In this document: one piece after another, positions 1-14,100 of the stretch | How positions within the stretch are numbered: the stretch's first letter is position 1 | Layout of the letters: every line of letters starts with the position of its first letter | Source: Allacma fusca | Lineage: Eukaryota; Arthropoda; Collembola; Symphypleona; Sminthuridae | Reading direction: 5' to 3' | DNA: 64,000 nucleotides | Assembly: GCA_947179485.1 (NCBI GenBank) | Contig: OX359250.1 | Span: 32,064,654 to 32,128,653, forward strand | The notes under the pieces: generated by a model | Databases searched by the model: none | The model's input: the letters and a program-made list of their open reading frames with translations, nothing else | Told to the model about the DNA's origin: nothing | Translations under genes and position numbers: made by a program

Positions 1-399
1 TTGATACTGTTTCATTCCGACCAAATTACAACCCTTCAGTGCTCACGTCGTCTCTATCATTAGATCAGAATAAAGGTGTCTTGAAAAAACCGTCGATTCC
101 ACCCATTCTTCGATCGGCGACTGAGCCGGCTCCTGCGACTACAAATGATGATGAACACGTTTTAGTCAAAAAACCATCTATCTTGAAAAAGAAGGATGAT
201 AGTTCTTACCCCGGAATCAGCTCTTCTAATAGTGGCCCTTGTGCAAGTGTTTCGTTTGGATTACCCGAGTCGAAATCCATGCTTACAAGAACTAAGAGCA
301 TAGACAGTAACCTTAGTGGTGATACCGAAACTGGATACTGGTCTGGTGGAGAAAATGCAGGGGGCATTTTAAAGAATCGACGTCAGTTCTTGGATGGAG
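1..399 (+). CDS. Svil: Supervillin exon (5' partial), ILK-repeat region
   Basis: Open from the left edge in frame 3 (first full codon GAT at 3). It contains VLKKPS, PPILRS, PSILKKK and GGILKN, members of the repeated ILK motif. I end it at GGA G|GTTATT (phase 1) because the next exon starts with AT after an AG and so completes an Asp codon. The donor is weak at positions +3 to +5, so the exact end is less certain than for other exons. Confidence 0.8.
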
Positions 400-3300
400 G
401 TTATTTATTTTAATAAAAATTTTAACTGAATTATTGGAAAATATATTTGAAAAGTTCTTTAAGTATGAATGTATAAATGAATAATGTATGAAATGTTTTT
501 TTATTTAATAATTTAATTTTTAAATGTACGCAGATCATTCGGATCAATCGTCAATCTTGAAATTACGTCGTTCATCTTTAGGAAGTTCAATTCTGTCTAC
601 TGGATCCGAAGGGGGTCTTCAAAGTATTTTAAAACGGAAATTATCATATGACAGTTCTTATATAATGAAAGAAGCCAACAATACAAATGAATACTCATTT
701 TCAACGCACTCCTTACCTGCTTGTGGATGCTTGAGCCCAGAACCAAAGCCAATCCTGAAGAAAAAGTGTAGTTCAGAAGATTTGGAAGAAGTAGAACCGA
801 AGCCGATCCTAAAGCACAGAACCTCTCGGGATTATCATGACATAAATGTAGAAACGGAGAGAATTAAGCCTTGTTTAAAAAAATCGACTTCAAAAAGTGC
901 TGATGAAACTTTCCCTTCGCCTTCTGTAAGCTATTCGACTTCATTTTCTTCGAGTGTCTCTCCTAGTCACAGTACTGATGGGACTAGTATTTCTGGTGCA
1001 AATAAAAGTATTCTAAAAAAAGGTGGTATTTTAAAGCACAAATGGCGTGAACCTGCCTCTACGTCCAATTCGTCATCATCAAGTGAAATAGACAATGTGC
1101 GTTCAGGTCTTCCCACTGAAAGGGAAGATCAGAGTTTTTCCTTGTTTCATCCTTCTAGTGTTAAAGACTCTTCTTCAGACTTGCAAAGAGCTCATCGCTC
1201 CTTCTGTAGCGAAAGTGATATCAATACCAATGAAAATCGCAACGTGACTGATTCTGATTGTCACCCTGAGCAAAGGTAAACAACTTCACATTATATTTTA
1301 GTCATCATGCACACGCATTCTAGTTTACAACACATTAGATTTTACAAGCAAGACATGTCTCTTTTAGCTCTACTTTCAATAATTAAAATACAAAAACATT
1401 CCTCGAAGATTTACTTGTCGTGCATCAGTTGTCTACCAATTCAGTAATGTGCTCTCTTGGATGTATTTATAGCTCCAGCATCTTCCATATACGTCCCGAT
1501 CTTCAAACACTGTCGAATCCTTCCCTCAAGAATGCCTTTTCCCCTACTCCGTGTAACTCCTTTTAAGCACTTGGATTGACATTCTTTCTTGACAGCCAAA
1601 GCCTCTCGAACTTTTTAGTCTTGAAGTCATTTCTTTTTTGCTGAAACTTTTCAAAGTCACAGTTCTTTACCAAATTACTGCTACCATTTCCTTACTTACG
1701 CTCTGTGGACAATGTTCCCAGAAATTCTTACTGAGATATTTTAAACTCCAAATTTTTTGTAAATCAAATACATTGCCTTTATGCCACTTGCTCATCCTGA
1801 AATTGTTATGCTTGAACATTATATCCTGATTTATTGATTACATGGTTGATCCCTTTAACAAGTATTTCACCCTCGCGAAGTAAATCTTTCGTATATGTGA
1901 GCCAATTATAATTATTTGTTAAATGTATGCACGGCAGCAAGTCAACCATTTATTGCATACTTGTATCGCAGCATCCATACCTAATGTTTACATGCCTTAT
2001 TTGGTGTCAGTAAACACGTACTAAATGCCATGACACTTTTTATGGTCAAATATTAGTACACGTTAAATAATTTCAGTTATTACTTAGAATTATTTTTTTT
2101 GCATGTTATTACGCGCAACTGATATGGAAGTTTTTATAGTTTACTACATTATGAAATCCTACACCTTTAATTGTAGCACACTTTTTGGAAACATGTAAAC
2201 TCTGTATGTTAGCTCACAGGTTTCTGAGTAAGGGTGACGAAAACTCGTATCCTTTTGCTTTAATATTTCATTTGCTCTTACTCTACAAATACTTAATCAT
2301 GTGCTTGTGGTCGTGGTCGATCGACATTTGGTTGGCGATTGCCAAATTGAAATAATGGAATCTCTTTCAGACCTCTGCACTCATCCTCATCACCTTGATT
2401 ACCCTTCATTAACCTTTTCAACAAAAATAATTACTATTTCCTAATTTGAATTGACTTGTCATTTCCTGGGAAACTGACATACATTTTGTTCGGGCTTATA
2501 ACTAGAGGCGTGCATGGTGCATATCACTGAGTATGTACGAATAATTACATAAATATGTAATGTAGTATGTTTTGCCTTTGGATGTGCCTGGAGTATGTGG
2601 AGTAAATGTTTCTCATTTTGAACCAAAATTACATGAGAGTCTGATCCTGAACCTGAATTGACAAGATAAGCAAAACATGGAAAAATGCATTTTAGAATTG
2701 AAGGGTAACCTTAATAACATGGATACTCTTCGAAGATAATAAATATGCCATGATGCAAAAATTTTCCTCGTATAATGTCAGGGGTTTGACATAAGTACTG
2801 TCTGGAAAATGCACTGCATGTGTGCACTCTAACTGAAGTATTTTTATTACTTGTTGATAACCTTATCGGGACACTAAAGTTTAGGAACGGGAAATGCTAC
2901 TAACAATAAGTATAGTGTTACCTTTATTTTGTGTGCTTGGTATTTTTGTTGTATAAATATTTTCAAGTGCATGAATGCGAGAGATTGTTGTTTAGGTATA
3001 ATGAAAATGAAAATAAATTAGATGGAGATTACAGGATCCTTATAAAAATCAAGGGTTATGATAGCATAAAGGCAATGTTACATTTGAAATTTGTTTTGAA
3101 AACTGTGCGGGAGTAATTTAACTTGTGCTTTATATTTATTCAACCCTGCAGCTGTTTGAGGAGTAGCCTAGCGTAGGAGTCTTAATACATTTATTTATAA
3201 AAAAATACTTGTCAATTCTATGTACTAGGAAATGATTTTGAATGTTGGCAATGGAAGGGAAATATGGTTGGATAATATCCAATTTATGAAAGTTTCCAAA

Positions 3301-6300
3301 TGTTACACACTTGAAAGAAGTGATGAAACCCTGAATGAATTCATCCTGTTAAAACAGAAGGAAAAACACGAAGTTTTACATAACCAAATGTGTATGTCTG
3401 TTCCCATGGAAGAATGTCATATCATGGAGGAAGTTTATATCTGAATCATAAACATACTAGAACAAGTGCTTACATTGTAGATATAGAACTTTGTAACCGT
3501 AAAGTACATCTACGAGTACATACTTATGTAAACATAGATACACAAGGAAAGCAAAATTGTGATCTTACATATTAAAATAATACACAAGGAAAGGGAAACT
3601 TCCATTGCATAGATTGTCTTGATATGGTTTCGCTATACAGAAAGAATACACACAGCTGAGACCCAAATTAGATGTAACCCATTTTATTTTTGTTCTTTGG
3701 CTTTGGGTTCCCTTTGAAAAGGTCTGACGACACCGCTGTTGAGAATGGTCTTGCTTCTCAAGACATCGAGCGGCACCAGTATCCTCAGCCTGCGAGAGAC
3801 TTCACTACAAGGAGTACCAGCAGCAATAACAGCACGACGACAACTTCCGTCGGAGCATCTGAAGGAAAACTCTCTAGTGAGGACGATCTAGTAATTTCTT
3901 CAATTTTTGGACCAAAGAAAAAAATATCGTCCGTAAAAACTCGTTCGGAGCTTGGCAACAACAATTTAGACCATTTTGACGAACCCGGACTAGAGCCTCC
4001 CAAATTCAAGTTCAACTGGCGAAGAAATTCCATTGGGAGCACTAATACTAACTTGGATCCGGCTTCTAGCTCTGGTCCTATTTCTAGGGATAGGAGCAAG
4101 AATCAAGTCGATGACTTTATATTGGGCTGCACGGCGGAACTGGGACCTGGGAAACTGAAACATCAGTCTTTGGCTACTTCTTCGGACGACGGCAGGGACA
4201 GTGTGAGTGAGACTAATCATAGTAATCATCTGAAGGGAACTGGTGGGATTAATGAGGCGAATGCAATGAGTTCGAAAATTGAGAGGACTGACAGTCATGA
4301 AGATATTATAATGAGTCTGAGTGTTGCCGAAAAGAGATCATTATTTATGCAATTGGAGAACGAGCGAAAGAGTGAAGCTCGAGGATTTCGTAAGCAAGGA
4401 GGAGGAGGTAGTAGCTCCGCGCGAGGTAAAAGATACACTACACAGCCTGTCACGACTGATGAAGTAGAAAAAGCCGCAAAGATGATGGTACAAAATCAAG
4501 AACCTGTGTCTCATGGTACAAAAATGGGAGCAACAACATTCTCAGATTCGCAAAGAGTGAAAAATGACAAGTCCGTTGAAAGTGATAATACGAACCGTAA
4601 AGCTGATGACTTGATGTCATCATTAAACTCAAAATCTTTCTGTGAAAAAATCAATTTAAACCGAGATAGTAGTAGTCCACTGATTTCACACAAATCCGTG
4701 GACACTAGTAGCACTCCAAGTGCCAGTGTCAATGACCACCGCAAGTCATGGGAAGGTGATGAATGCTCTAGCTCTAGCTCGGATGTCCATGATGGTTTAT
4801 CCTCATCAAAATATAAACCTCGATCAAAGGAAACTGTCGAATCCAATTGGACCTCTAAGCCGCCCTCAGGAGGTAAGAATCCACCATTTTACGTTAAATT
4901 CCGTTCCATCATTAGTTCCAAATTACATGACCGTACAAACATTTTACCATCCTTCGTTTCAATTTGATTCTATTCAGTTTCTGGTGTACACACTCTTATA
5001 TAACTGACTCAGGATTACTATTACTGTTGTTTGTACAAAATCATTCTCGGTTTAGCTGTTACTATATGGGGGTATTTGTTGTAAATACTATTTGCATGTT
5101 ACACTCTGTAAATAACCCGCGTGTAGCTATATATGATGATTTGTGTCTTGCCTTTGTCAGTTGTCTCGCACGAGGCAGTATAATAGCGCTTTTGAGAACA
5201 TCTTTTTCTTCTGGGGATTATATGTACATACTTCAATCTTGTATATTTGAGCTGTAAATAATTGGCGTATCAGATATGGGAAGCTGTACTAAGCTCTGGG
5301 CTTAATTCCAAATATTTCATGTTCCAATTGTCTAACAACAGTTTGAAATCATTTCCTTACAGTTTTTTTTATATAATTGTAACGCGGTTTGGGATTTTCA
5401 GTATCTATCTATTCATTTTACACACAAACTAACACCCTCCGAATTAACTGTTTCGGGCGTTGAGTGTATACTAAAATTTTTGTGGCTCAAACTTTAGCCC
5501 CTCATAACTATATAGAAGTTTCATTTTTAGTATCTTTTAACATTTATACATTCCGGCAAGTATTAACACATGTGTTTCAAACCTTCATGACTAATTTTTA
5601 TTAACAATGTAATGCTTTTGAAACGAAGCTGTTTTATTATTTTGATATTTTCATACTTTTTATTTTTATCCCAGTTGTCAATTTTTGTCTCTTGTGTTTT
5701 CGACTCCCTTGTAATTTGATTGTTCTTGTACAAACCTTGCATGATGCTTTGTTGCGTGTAGCTGCGTTTAGTAGAAGTCGAAATCGCTCTTCAAGGGATT
5801 CCTACGTTGCCCGGCTCAATCGAATTACGGACAGCGTTAATACGAGGATTGAAAGTGAAGGGGGGACGACTCCTGGGACGCCTTCGAGAGGAACCATGAC
5901 AGTCACTAAACCCATGGAAGTGGAGCAAAGTGATGGAGAGATATCGAAGAGCTTAAGAGATAGAATCCGCATGTTTAATATTATGGCTTCGGCCACCCAG
6001 TCAGAGTACAAAGCTGTAACCAGGAAGACAGTCACGTCCAAGCGTTTCAATACTCAACCTGCCGTTTGTACAGCCAGGCGTCTCTTTGAAGAATGTAAAT
6101 TCTTTTCAAGTTTTTCTCTCCTACTTTATCTTTGTATTTGTAAAATCATACACTCTGCTCTCAAAACGGGGTAAAAGTTTTCTGTCAGCTTCTGTCTCAC
6201 TCTGACTTGGAGCACTGTTAATGTCATTGTTAGTAGAGTCATGCTCATTTTGAAATACTAACTTGTTGATTCAAGTACTGATACTTACTTTTACCCCATT

Positions 6301-8145
6301 TTAATATCCGTAGTGGACACATGTTATCTCATGTGTACTGATATAGAGAAGATGCTCTTTGATAGCTGACTTTGGAAGGTAAACGGATGGCTTTGTAGAT
6401 TGCAAATTAAAAAAAAAACATTTCTTACCAAAAATGGAGGTACGTACTGTTTGTCTACGCAGAATTGAATAACGTCTCAACCCTTTACTGTATTGTAAAG
6501 GTCAAGAGTTGGAAGTAGACGTTACATCAACTGCAAGGTACATCAAGGCGGATTTTTTTTTGTCCTATTGACCCCCATAGTACCTGGAGTAACTGTCAGT
6601 GTATCAAGTATTTCAACCGGTTGGTTCATACTAACTGCTTCCTTGACTGTAATTGAAATTACTTTAAAAATTGTAATTTTTGCAGTCTTGGGTAAACATT
6701 TTCCAGCTTTTCTTGTTTTTCTACCAACGAGAGCTACATACCTCAGGAAATGTGGTGTTTGCAAAGGAAATACATATATATGCAATGTATGCAAGTGCAT
6801 CAGTTTCTTAGCTCATCTGAAAAAAAATCGTTTAACTTTAAATTCAAAGCTGAGAAAGGCTGAAGGGATACTTGTACTTCACGTTTTTGGAATGAAATGG
6901 TTTTCGTCGCGCATTAATTGTAATACTAATGATGCACTAACCTTACCTAATGATGTGTTACGAAGTTGCACCTCACTTGGCTATAGAGTACCATTAACAT
7001 TTGAATTTTTCTGTAGAATTCCTTTCCAAGTTTTGTCACTTCATGCTCTGTGGTCATATTCTTGTGTATATAGTTTTTGTGAAGGTTCTGGTTTCTGGAA
7101 TTTCAAATTCTGGGCAGTTGCTTCAGTAAATGAAATTGCTAGGATCTTACTATGGATATATTCTGCTTTTCTCCTTGCAGGGTATAAAAGGCGTGTAGTG
7201 TACTTATAACCATCATACAATTTATTATTGTAGGGCTAGTTTAGAGTCAGTAACTCTGTATGAGTTCCCTGCTCGTAATTTGTGCCTGCTTCTGTAATTC
7301 GTGTAATACGAGTTTTGGTGCTTTGAATTATTAAATTTATGGATTTGACATGTGTGTTTATAATTAATTACTTGTGTTGAACAATATATGTGTGTCTTTA
7401 CGTGCGATTTCTTGATTGGATTTCTTCTGCTGCGTAAAAGCATTTTGATGTATTTTGACCGTCCAGTAGTAACAGAGCTTTACATGGATGAATAATTTGA
7501 AAAGAAAACGTTGGTGAAAGAGGACACTTCCAATTAGCAAAATGATACGAGATGATCTTCACGCACACGTTTAAGCTCATTTGCACTTACATTGTGATAA
7601 CTAGATAGAAAATTTAAAAACCAACATAGAGAGGTGCAACTACATGAAGGCGTTAAAAGAAAACTGAGTTTTTGGCTCCTTCAATTTTACTTTATAGTTT
7701 ATTAGGGGAAACGTTAAATTGACTCTCGAGTGTACACTCTATTAGAGACTCACAACCGGGCATATAATTTAGGGGGAGGTTGAAAGAAATCAAGACACTT
7801 TATTAATGTGGAATTAGATTATACTCCACTAACTCAACTGTATAGGGACATGAGCTTGTATGTATCTATCTGTGGAGAGGATCTGGAGGATGAGAAAAAT
7901 ATCGTATAGTCATTTAAGCTTGGAAGTGAGGAAAAGGCTATATAAGTATCACATATGGAAAATATAGAGGTAAAGATTATGAGGAGACTATCAGAGATCA
8001 GTAAACTACAAAAACCTGATGAGTTGTAGTTATACATAGGTTAAATTGCATATTCAACGATGCAACTAAAGTTCTTGTAGTGTGAGTTTCAGCTTTTCCT
8101 TTATCCTGTGTATGTGTATATGTATTTTAGATATACATATATATA

Positions 8146-8180
<35 letters not shown>

Positions 8181-11100
8181 GTGAAGGTATGTTTATCATA
8201 CAGAACGGCTGGGGTTATATCTCTCGACGTAAGCTTATAATGACTATAGTCAGATAACAATTTATTATTCGCAGTTGCATTCATTTTGATAATCCGGTGA
8301 ATGAGTATGCCTTAAATAGCAGTGCAAGTCTTCCTAATCGATTAAAAAGCGTGCATACAGTCGCAATTATATTTTTCTCAGATGGAAATGGAGCTGCAAC
8401 GAGTTTACCTATTCGCAGTCATAATGACGATGCCTCAAGCTGTACGCATAAGAAAACAATGGTTTCGACTGCCTCTTCTGGTGAGGATAACAAAAGCACG
8501 GTCAGGGATAAAGAAGGCCACTATGAGGACGAATCAGAGTGTAGCCAAACTTTGGGTGCTATATCCGCTGACTCTGTAATTCCTTGCTCAAGTCGAGATA
8601 AAGGCATCAATTCTGACCAAGAGTTTGATCCTGACACACAACTTTCAGCTCGTAGTCCTATCCCTACCTCTAGCCCTGTAGAAATGCCTGAAAAAATTTT
8701 GACTGGTTCGGATGATAGTTCATCATCTTACGATGAAGCTAATTCGGAATTTTTGGATCCTGACAACATATCTGAATCATACAGGTTAGTATTATATTTT
8801 CTTTTTTTTTTGTTGTGGTGCATCAGTGACCGATGAACTTTTTTTTGGGGGGATTCAAAGTGTGTAACCAAATAGCGATAAATTACAAAACCAAGGATTT
8901 TTTAGTGCTTACTCACACATAGTGCTCTCAACTTCTCAGGCTTTTTCAAATTCGTTTCGGGAATTGAGGGTATGCTTATTCATAGTTTTAGCTACAGTTT
9001 GAGGTTCGTGGTATTTTTGCATTGTGAAAAGTTTTGACTCAGTTAATTAATCTGTTGTGTTTGGAAGGGTAATAATAATGTGGAAGATTGTGAAAATAAA
9101 GGGGGTGAGAGAAGATTTATTTTCAGAATGATACTAAATTGGAGAACCTTCCTCAGAACCCCATGCTCATATTTTAAGTTGAGAACAATTGGCATTTTTT
9201 TTCTCCTGCAAAAGAGTGTCCTTGCCTGTTTATCTAATGATTTTATTATTAAGGCGGTTTCATGTTTCATGCAAAGTTTAAGGTTTTTATTATCAAAGAT
9301 GCTGATTCCTGCGTAGATCGTCTTTGGTATTGCCTCGAAGGTCGGGCTTGTTTTTCTGCAATTACTCAAATTTTAAACGAGCCTAAATTACAGTGTTCTT
9401 CAGTATCGTCTGCAATTGACATTGCAATTGCAAGTATCAGCAGAATTTACAAGGGGGGGGGGAGGATGTGCTGTTATTTTTGACATGTTTGCATCATTTT
9501 GATTTCCCCTGCTCTCACAATCAGTCAGCTACATAAATACTGAGAGGTGTTTACATTGCCTTGGTCCAGTAGGGTTCCACGGTAATGAATTTAATAGTAA
9601 TTGTTACTGCTTGTTAGAAAGGGTCCTCAATGGGAATTAATTCTATTATTTCAGTGAATTATTGTCTGTAAAAAAAATAGAATGGGACTAAATCCCTTCT
9701 TCTGCCAAAATTAATGAAGATCACAAAAAACATGGCCAACATTTGAGGTGTGTACTTGTAAACACCTATGTATATCTGACACTATAAGTTTACCCCCAGC
9801 ATAGGATTTTTTGGTGTAGGTTAAGTGGAGAATGTGGAAGGGTACAAGTCTTTGTTGCCTCAAAACGTTGTTAGTGTTTCCTCAGTATTGTTTTATGTGT
9901 GGAACAGGGCTTTGCTTAAGCGGTCATGAATAACGACCAATATCCGGAACCAGCCTTGTGATGGTTTCTTGCGAGAGATGGCTTCAAGATAAATTTTCGA
10001 GGTGTGCTTGTCAACTTTTTTTTTTACAGTTAAGGGCACATATACTGGGTTGGAGATGCTGTCATCACTGTGGTGTAAAAAAAAATCTTGAAATAATGAC
10101 AGGGATTATGGTATAATTCTGGGTTAATTCCTTGATCTTCATTAAATTAATTACTATCTAGGCGATGAGACTAAGAAGATAATAGCCTGTCGTAATAATT
10201 ATTATTCATAGTTGAGTTAAGCTGCGTAGTGTTTTTTTTTATGTTGCTGTTGTGTATGTGGAACTAACTAAGTATCTATTCCAAGAGTGCCCATCATGCA
10301 AACTGTGAGTCAATCCCCAATGAAATAGTATCACATAAAGATGATCATTCCTTTTGGCACTCAAAAGGAAGCGAAGTTGGGATGCTTGGTTGAATCTTAA
10401 TGTTTTTCAGGCATTATAGTGCCTACATAAACATGTAGATAGCCCCTGCACGAAAAGATGCTTTGTCAATTGATAATAAACATAGATACATAACTTCACA
10501 CGCATCCTGATCTGCAAATAGTATCTACAACCCGAGGTACATATATGTATGTATGCCTCAGAGCTCCATGTTTACTTCAACTTAACTATTTTCGCATATA
10601 TATTTATGTACTTCCTCACAGTCGGCCATAGTCTCTTGGTTTACAATAATAAGGGCATGCATGAATATTTATTGCTTAAATGATCAAGATAAAAAAAGCG
10701 TGAAATGATTCTTTGTACCCTTTTACCATGTACTTTACTCTTACTTACACATCCACAGTACAAGAGATTTAATAATTTGACTTGGCACAAAGTTTGCGTT
10801 TTGCATGGTTTAACTACTACCTTAAGGGAGGGAATGGGTGTGCATATGTCTGTTGTGGAGATGATGTGAGAGTGGATGTGAAGTATCACTGCTACTTTGT
10901 ATTGATGTAATTGCATTACCGTAGGTAATGTTGGGCTACACCGCAGTAGTAGTGCATAGGTGTATGTGTGTGTGTCTGTGTGTGTGTTTTTTTTTGTGCA
11001 TAGGGAATGGCCAGTAGTGCCTCTGTGAGTCTCTATTGTGTCTGAGTATAGAAAAAGTCATGTCTTCATTGTTTGGCCTGTAGTAAAGTCATCTTTGAAC

Positions 11101-14100
11101 TGGATGGATTTAGAAAGATCAAGGGATATGATATGGGTGGGATAGCTGGGGTTGTATGTTGTATCTACAGAAACCTGTACTTTATTATAAAATTTTGCAG
11201 CATTTCTGTTGTTTATTGTGTGTAATCCAAGAGAGTTGTTCCTTGTACCGTTCGCGTTCCACCTTTCGCCTCGTTTAGATTCTCTCTCCTTGATGTCCTC
11301 GTACCTATATGTCTTGTATAGTTTGTATCCAGCCCATACTGTGTGGAGTGGTAGTGGTGATATGAATGAATCTGCGGTAGAAAATCCCCAACAAAGAACT
11401 TATTTTGAAGTTGGAGTGTATACATACACTAGCACTTTTTTCACCTTCCATCAGTTCTACCTGTCATTGATTATGGTGGATTTGATGGTGTGAAGACGAG
11501 GACGCTGTTTGCAACTCATGGCTTTAGTTCGCTGTCACTTGCCCACGGAGTCAGACGTGAGGTGAGCGTGAGCGAGGAGTTGAGTGAGAGACAGGCAGTC
11601 TCGTTTGATTTACATTGTCTCCATGTAATAGTATCATAATAAATTGTGAGACCTTCCTGTGAGTTATACGTTTTTGTCAATGTGTCGTTACAGAGCCCTA
11701 GCATTTGGGGTAATTTAAAAAAATTTTAGGATTTTACCATTGTCAGTGTGTGGACTCGTGAGAGCAGGCTAACCTTGTGGCTATAATACGTGGAATCCTT
11801 ACAGTTATTTCAAGCCATATTTTTTGGTGCGGTAATTTGTCAATTACTTGTGATGATTATGTTTTTCTGATTGCCCTGTGCAGTCACAGAGTGTTTTCCA
11901 ATTTCGTTGAAAGGAACTATTGTTTGGCGTTTTTCGAGTAAGTACCCTCCACACATTTATGTCTCCGTTATTGATCTTTATTTGGTCTGTCGTATAAATT
12001 TTGTTATCTACAGCTGGATATTTGCCTTTTCACAAGTTTTTTTTATTTTAAAATCGTTCCCATGCATTTTTCTCCGTCCCTGCCAGCAGTCCTGCATCGT
12101 TAGTGTATAGTCAACCACATCCTGGTTTCGGTTCCGTCCCTTTATAAGCTGTGGAAAAAAAATATATATGAAGATGATTATTTTATAAGGGAAATTGATG
12201 TAATTTCTGAGCACGTGCTTCACGAATTGAGTATTGCTAATCTTTTGTAGGCATACAGAACTTGGTGCATAAAAGATTCCCTGTAAGGTTGCCAAATACA
12301 GTATGTATAGACCCTTTGGGATGAGAGTGTCTATATATTGTAATGGTCATAATGATTACCGTAAATCACGATCTGTGATAGTTTATGATTATAGTATAGA
12401 TTTGCTGAGATCGTGAGAATAAAAGAAATAGCATTACGTATTGACACTTTTATGTATGGATTATGACTATGCCTGGGAGTACCAAAGATTACCTTATGCT
12501 GGGTTCAGAATTTGAGCAGCGATACTAATTGTAAGTGATCAGCTTTATTTAGTCGGCAAAGTATTTATTTGTCACGGCATATGAGAAGTGACTATTAAAT
12601 GATCCTACCGCAAGACTCAGACTGTTGCTGTCTTTTGTTATTTGAGCCTGTCAAGCATTAATTAGCTGAAGTGTTCTCATTGAGGGAGTATCAGTGGAGT
12701 GTGTATAAAAAAAAGTACATTAAAGTATATAGAGACGTCCTACGTATACTGTACTCACACAGTCGCAATATGACGGATGTAACTGTGCCAGATACATACG
12801 ATTTCCGTAAGAATACTTATTTGTCTGAAAGTCTTCCTCCTTTCATTCTCGCTTTACATGGTGTTGGATGTGTAGGACTCCGTTATATTATTTTAAGCGT
12901 GTGAACGAGCTGACGATTTTGTGATAAGGAATCGATCAGGTTTTCTGGGTAAGGAAAAGGCTTGATTGTACGTATCTATAAGTATAGATACGTACATGTG
13001 CTCTGTTGGACGAGACTGACAAGAGCAATAAGAGGTTGATCAGCCTGTCTTTTGTTTTGTTTAAAAAAGAGTGAGCAGTTTTTTTTTCTGTCTGGTGCGA
13101 TTAAGTCTCACACTGAAATGAAAACAATCCAATCTTCAATCTAGCCCTACGTTTGTCTATCAATGTGTATTTTACGCGTTCTCGCCCACGTCCAGTTGGG
13201 AACGTTTAGATCTCGGAGTCATGTGAAATGGTTTAGGACAAAACTTAAAGGTGAAATAGCAACTTGAACAACAAATGCAGAAGGCGATAACAACACACAC
13301 ACTGTATAGTACAAGAGGGCTGGAGTTGAAAGCATGTTTTTTATTTGATACGAGCCAAAAATTGAGAACAGGATGTGCTACATTAGGTTTAACTTGTATA
13401 GCCCAACACCACCACCACTACCACTCGTAACAATCAAAGGACTCTGCAATTTTGAAGTTGAAAACATGATGCTAAAGTATTAATATGTAACCCTTTAAAA
13501 TGATTAGACGTGTCCTCTTATATAGTACTCTTTCACACATGTCAGAGCTACAATTATTTAAAAATTGAATATTTTAAAAGGGGGAACTACATATTAAGGA
13601 ATCCCATCTCAAGAAGACATTTCATTTAGATTTAGTGTATGAAGGAAATTGTTTTCAAAAACTTTCTCATCCACTCTTTAAATAAAATTAGCATGCTTGC
13701 GATCCAGTGACAACGTTTTAAATCATAGCTTTCCGGCTCGACTCCCCTCCATGTCGACTGTAAAATCTCTGATAAGATTATTGTAATTTGTTTAGAAAGG
13801 TATATAATTTTTCTGTATTTATCTAATTTCGTGATTTTTCTCTCAATGACATAATTGCAACGACTGCAGGTTGCACTGCGTGTTGTGGAGTGGAGACTCG
13901 CAAGACCTCTCAAATTTCCTGACGCATTACTTACAATAACTTGAGAACAATTACATAATCCCATAGAATTTAGTGGAGGTGTATTGGGAAAAACAATTAC
14001 TCTGTTCATAAATAACATTCGTAACTACATCTAATATTGTCTTCGAGTTAAGTATCATTTAATAGTCCATTGTTTTTACTCACTGAAGCTACTACTATTA

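Noticed and set aside
3232-3575. Open frames in a supervillin intron that look like a possible extra exon
   Set aside because: Exons 1275 and 3722 already join in phase, and no convincing donor or similarity was found.
8274-8381. 5' extension of the 8382 exon to the ttcgcag acceptor
   Set aside because: Would need phase 2 from the preceding exon, which ends in phase 1; the 8382 acceptor fits and has a better pyrimidine tract.
13632-14018. Minus-strand open frame of 128 codons with ATG in the big supervillin intron
   Set aside because: Length is within chance for this base composition and window size; no recognisable domain, no promoter or splice context.
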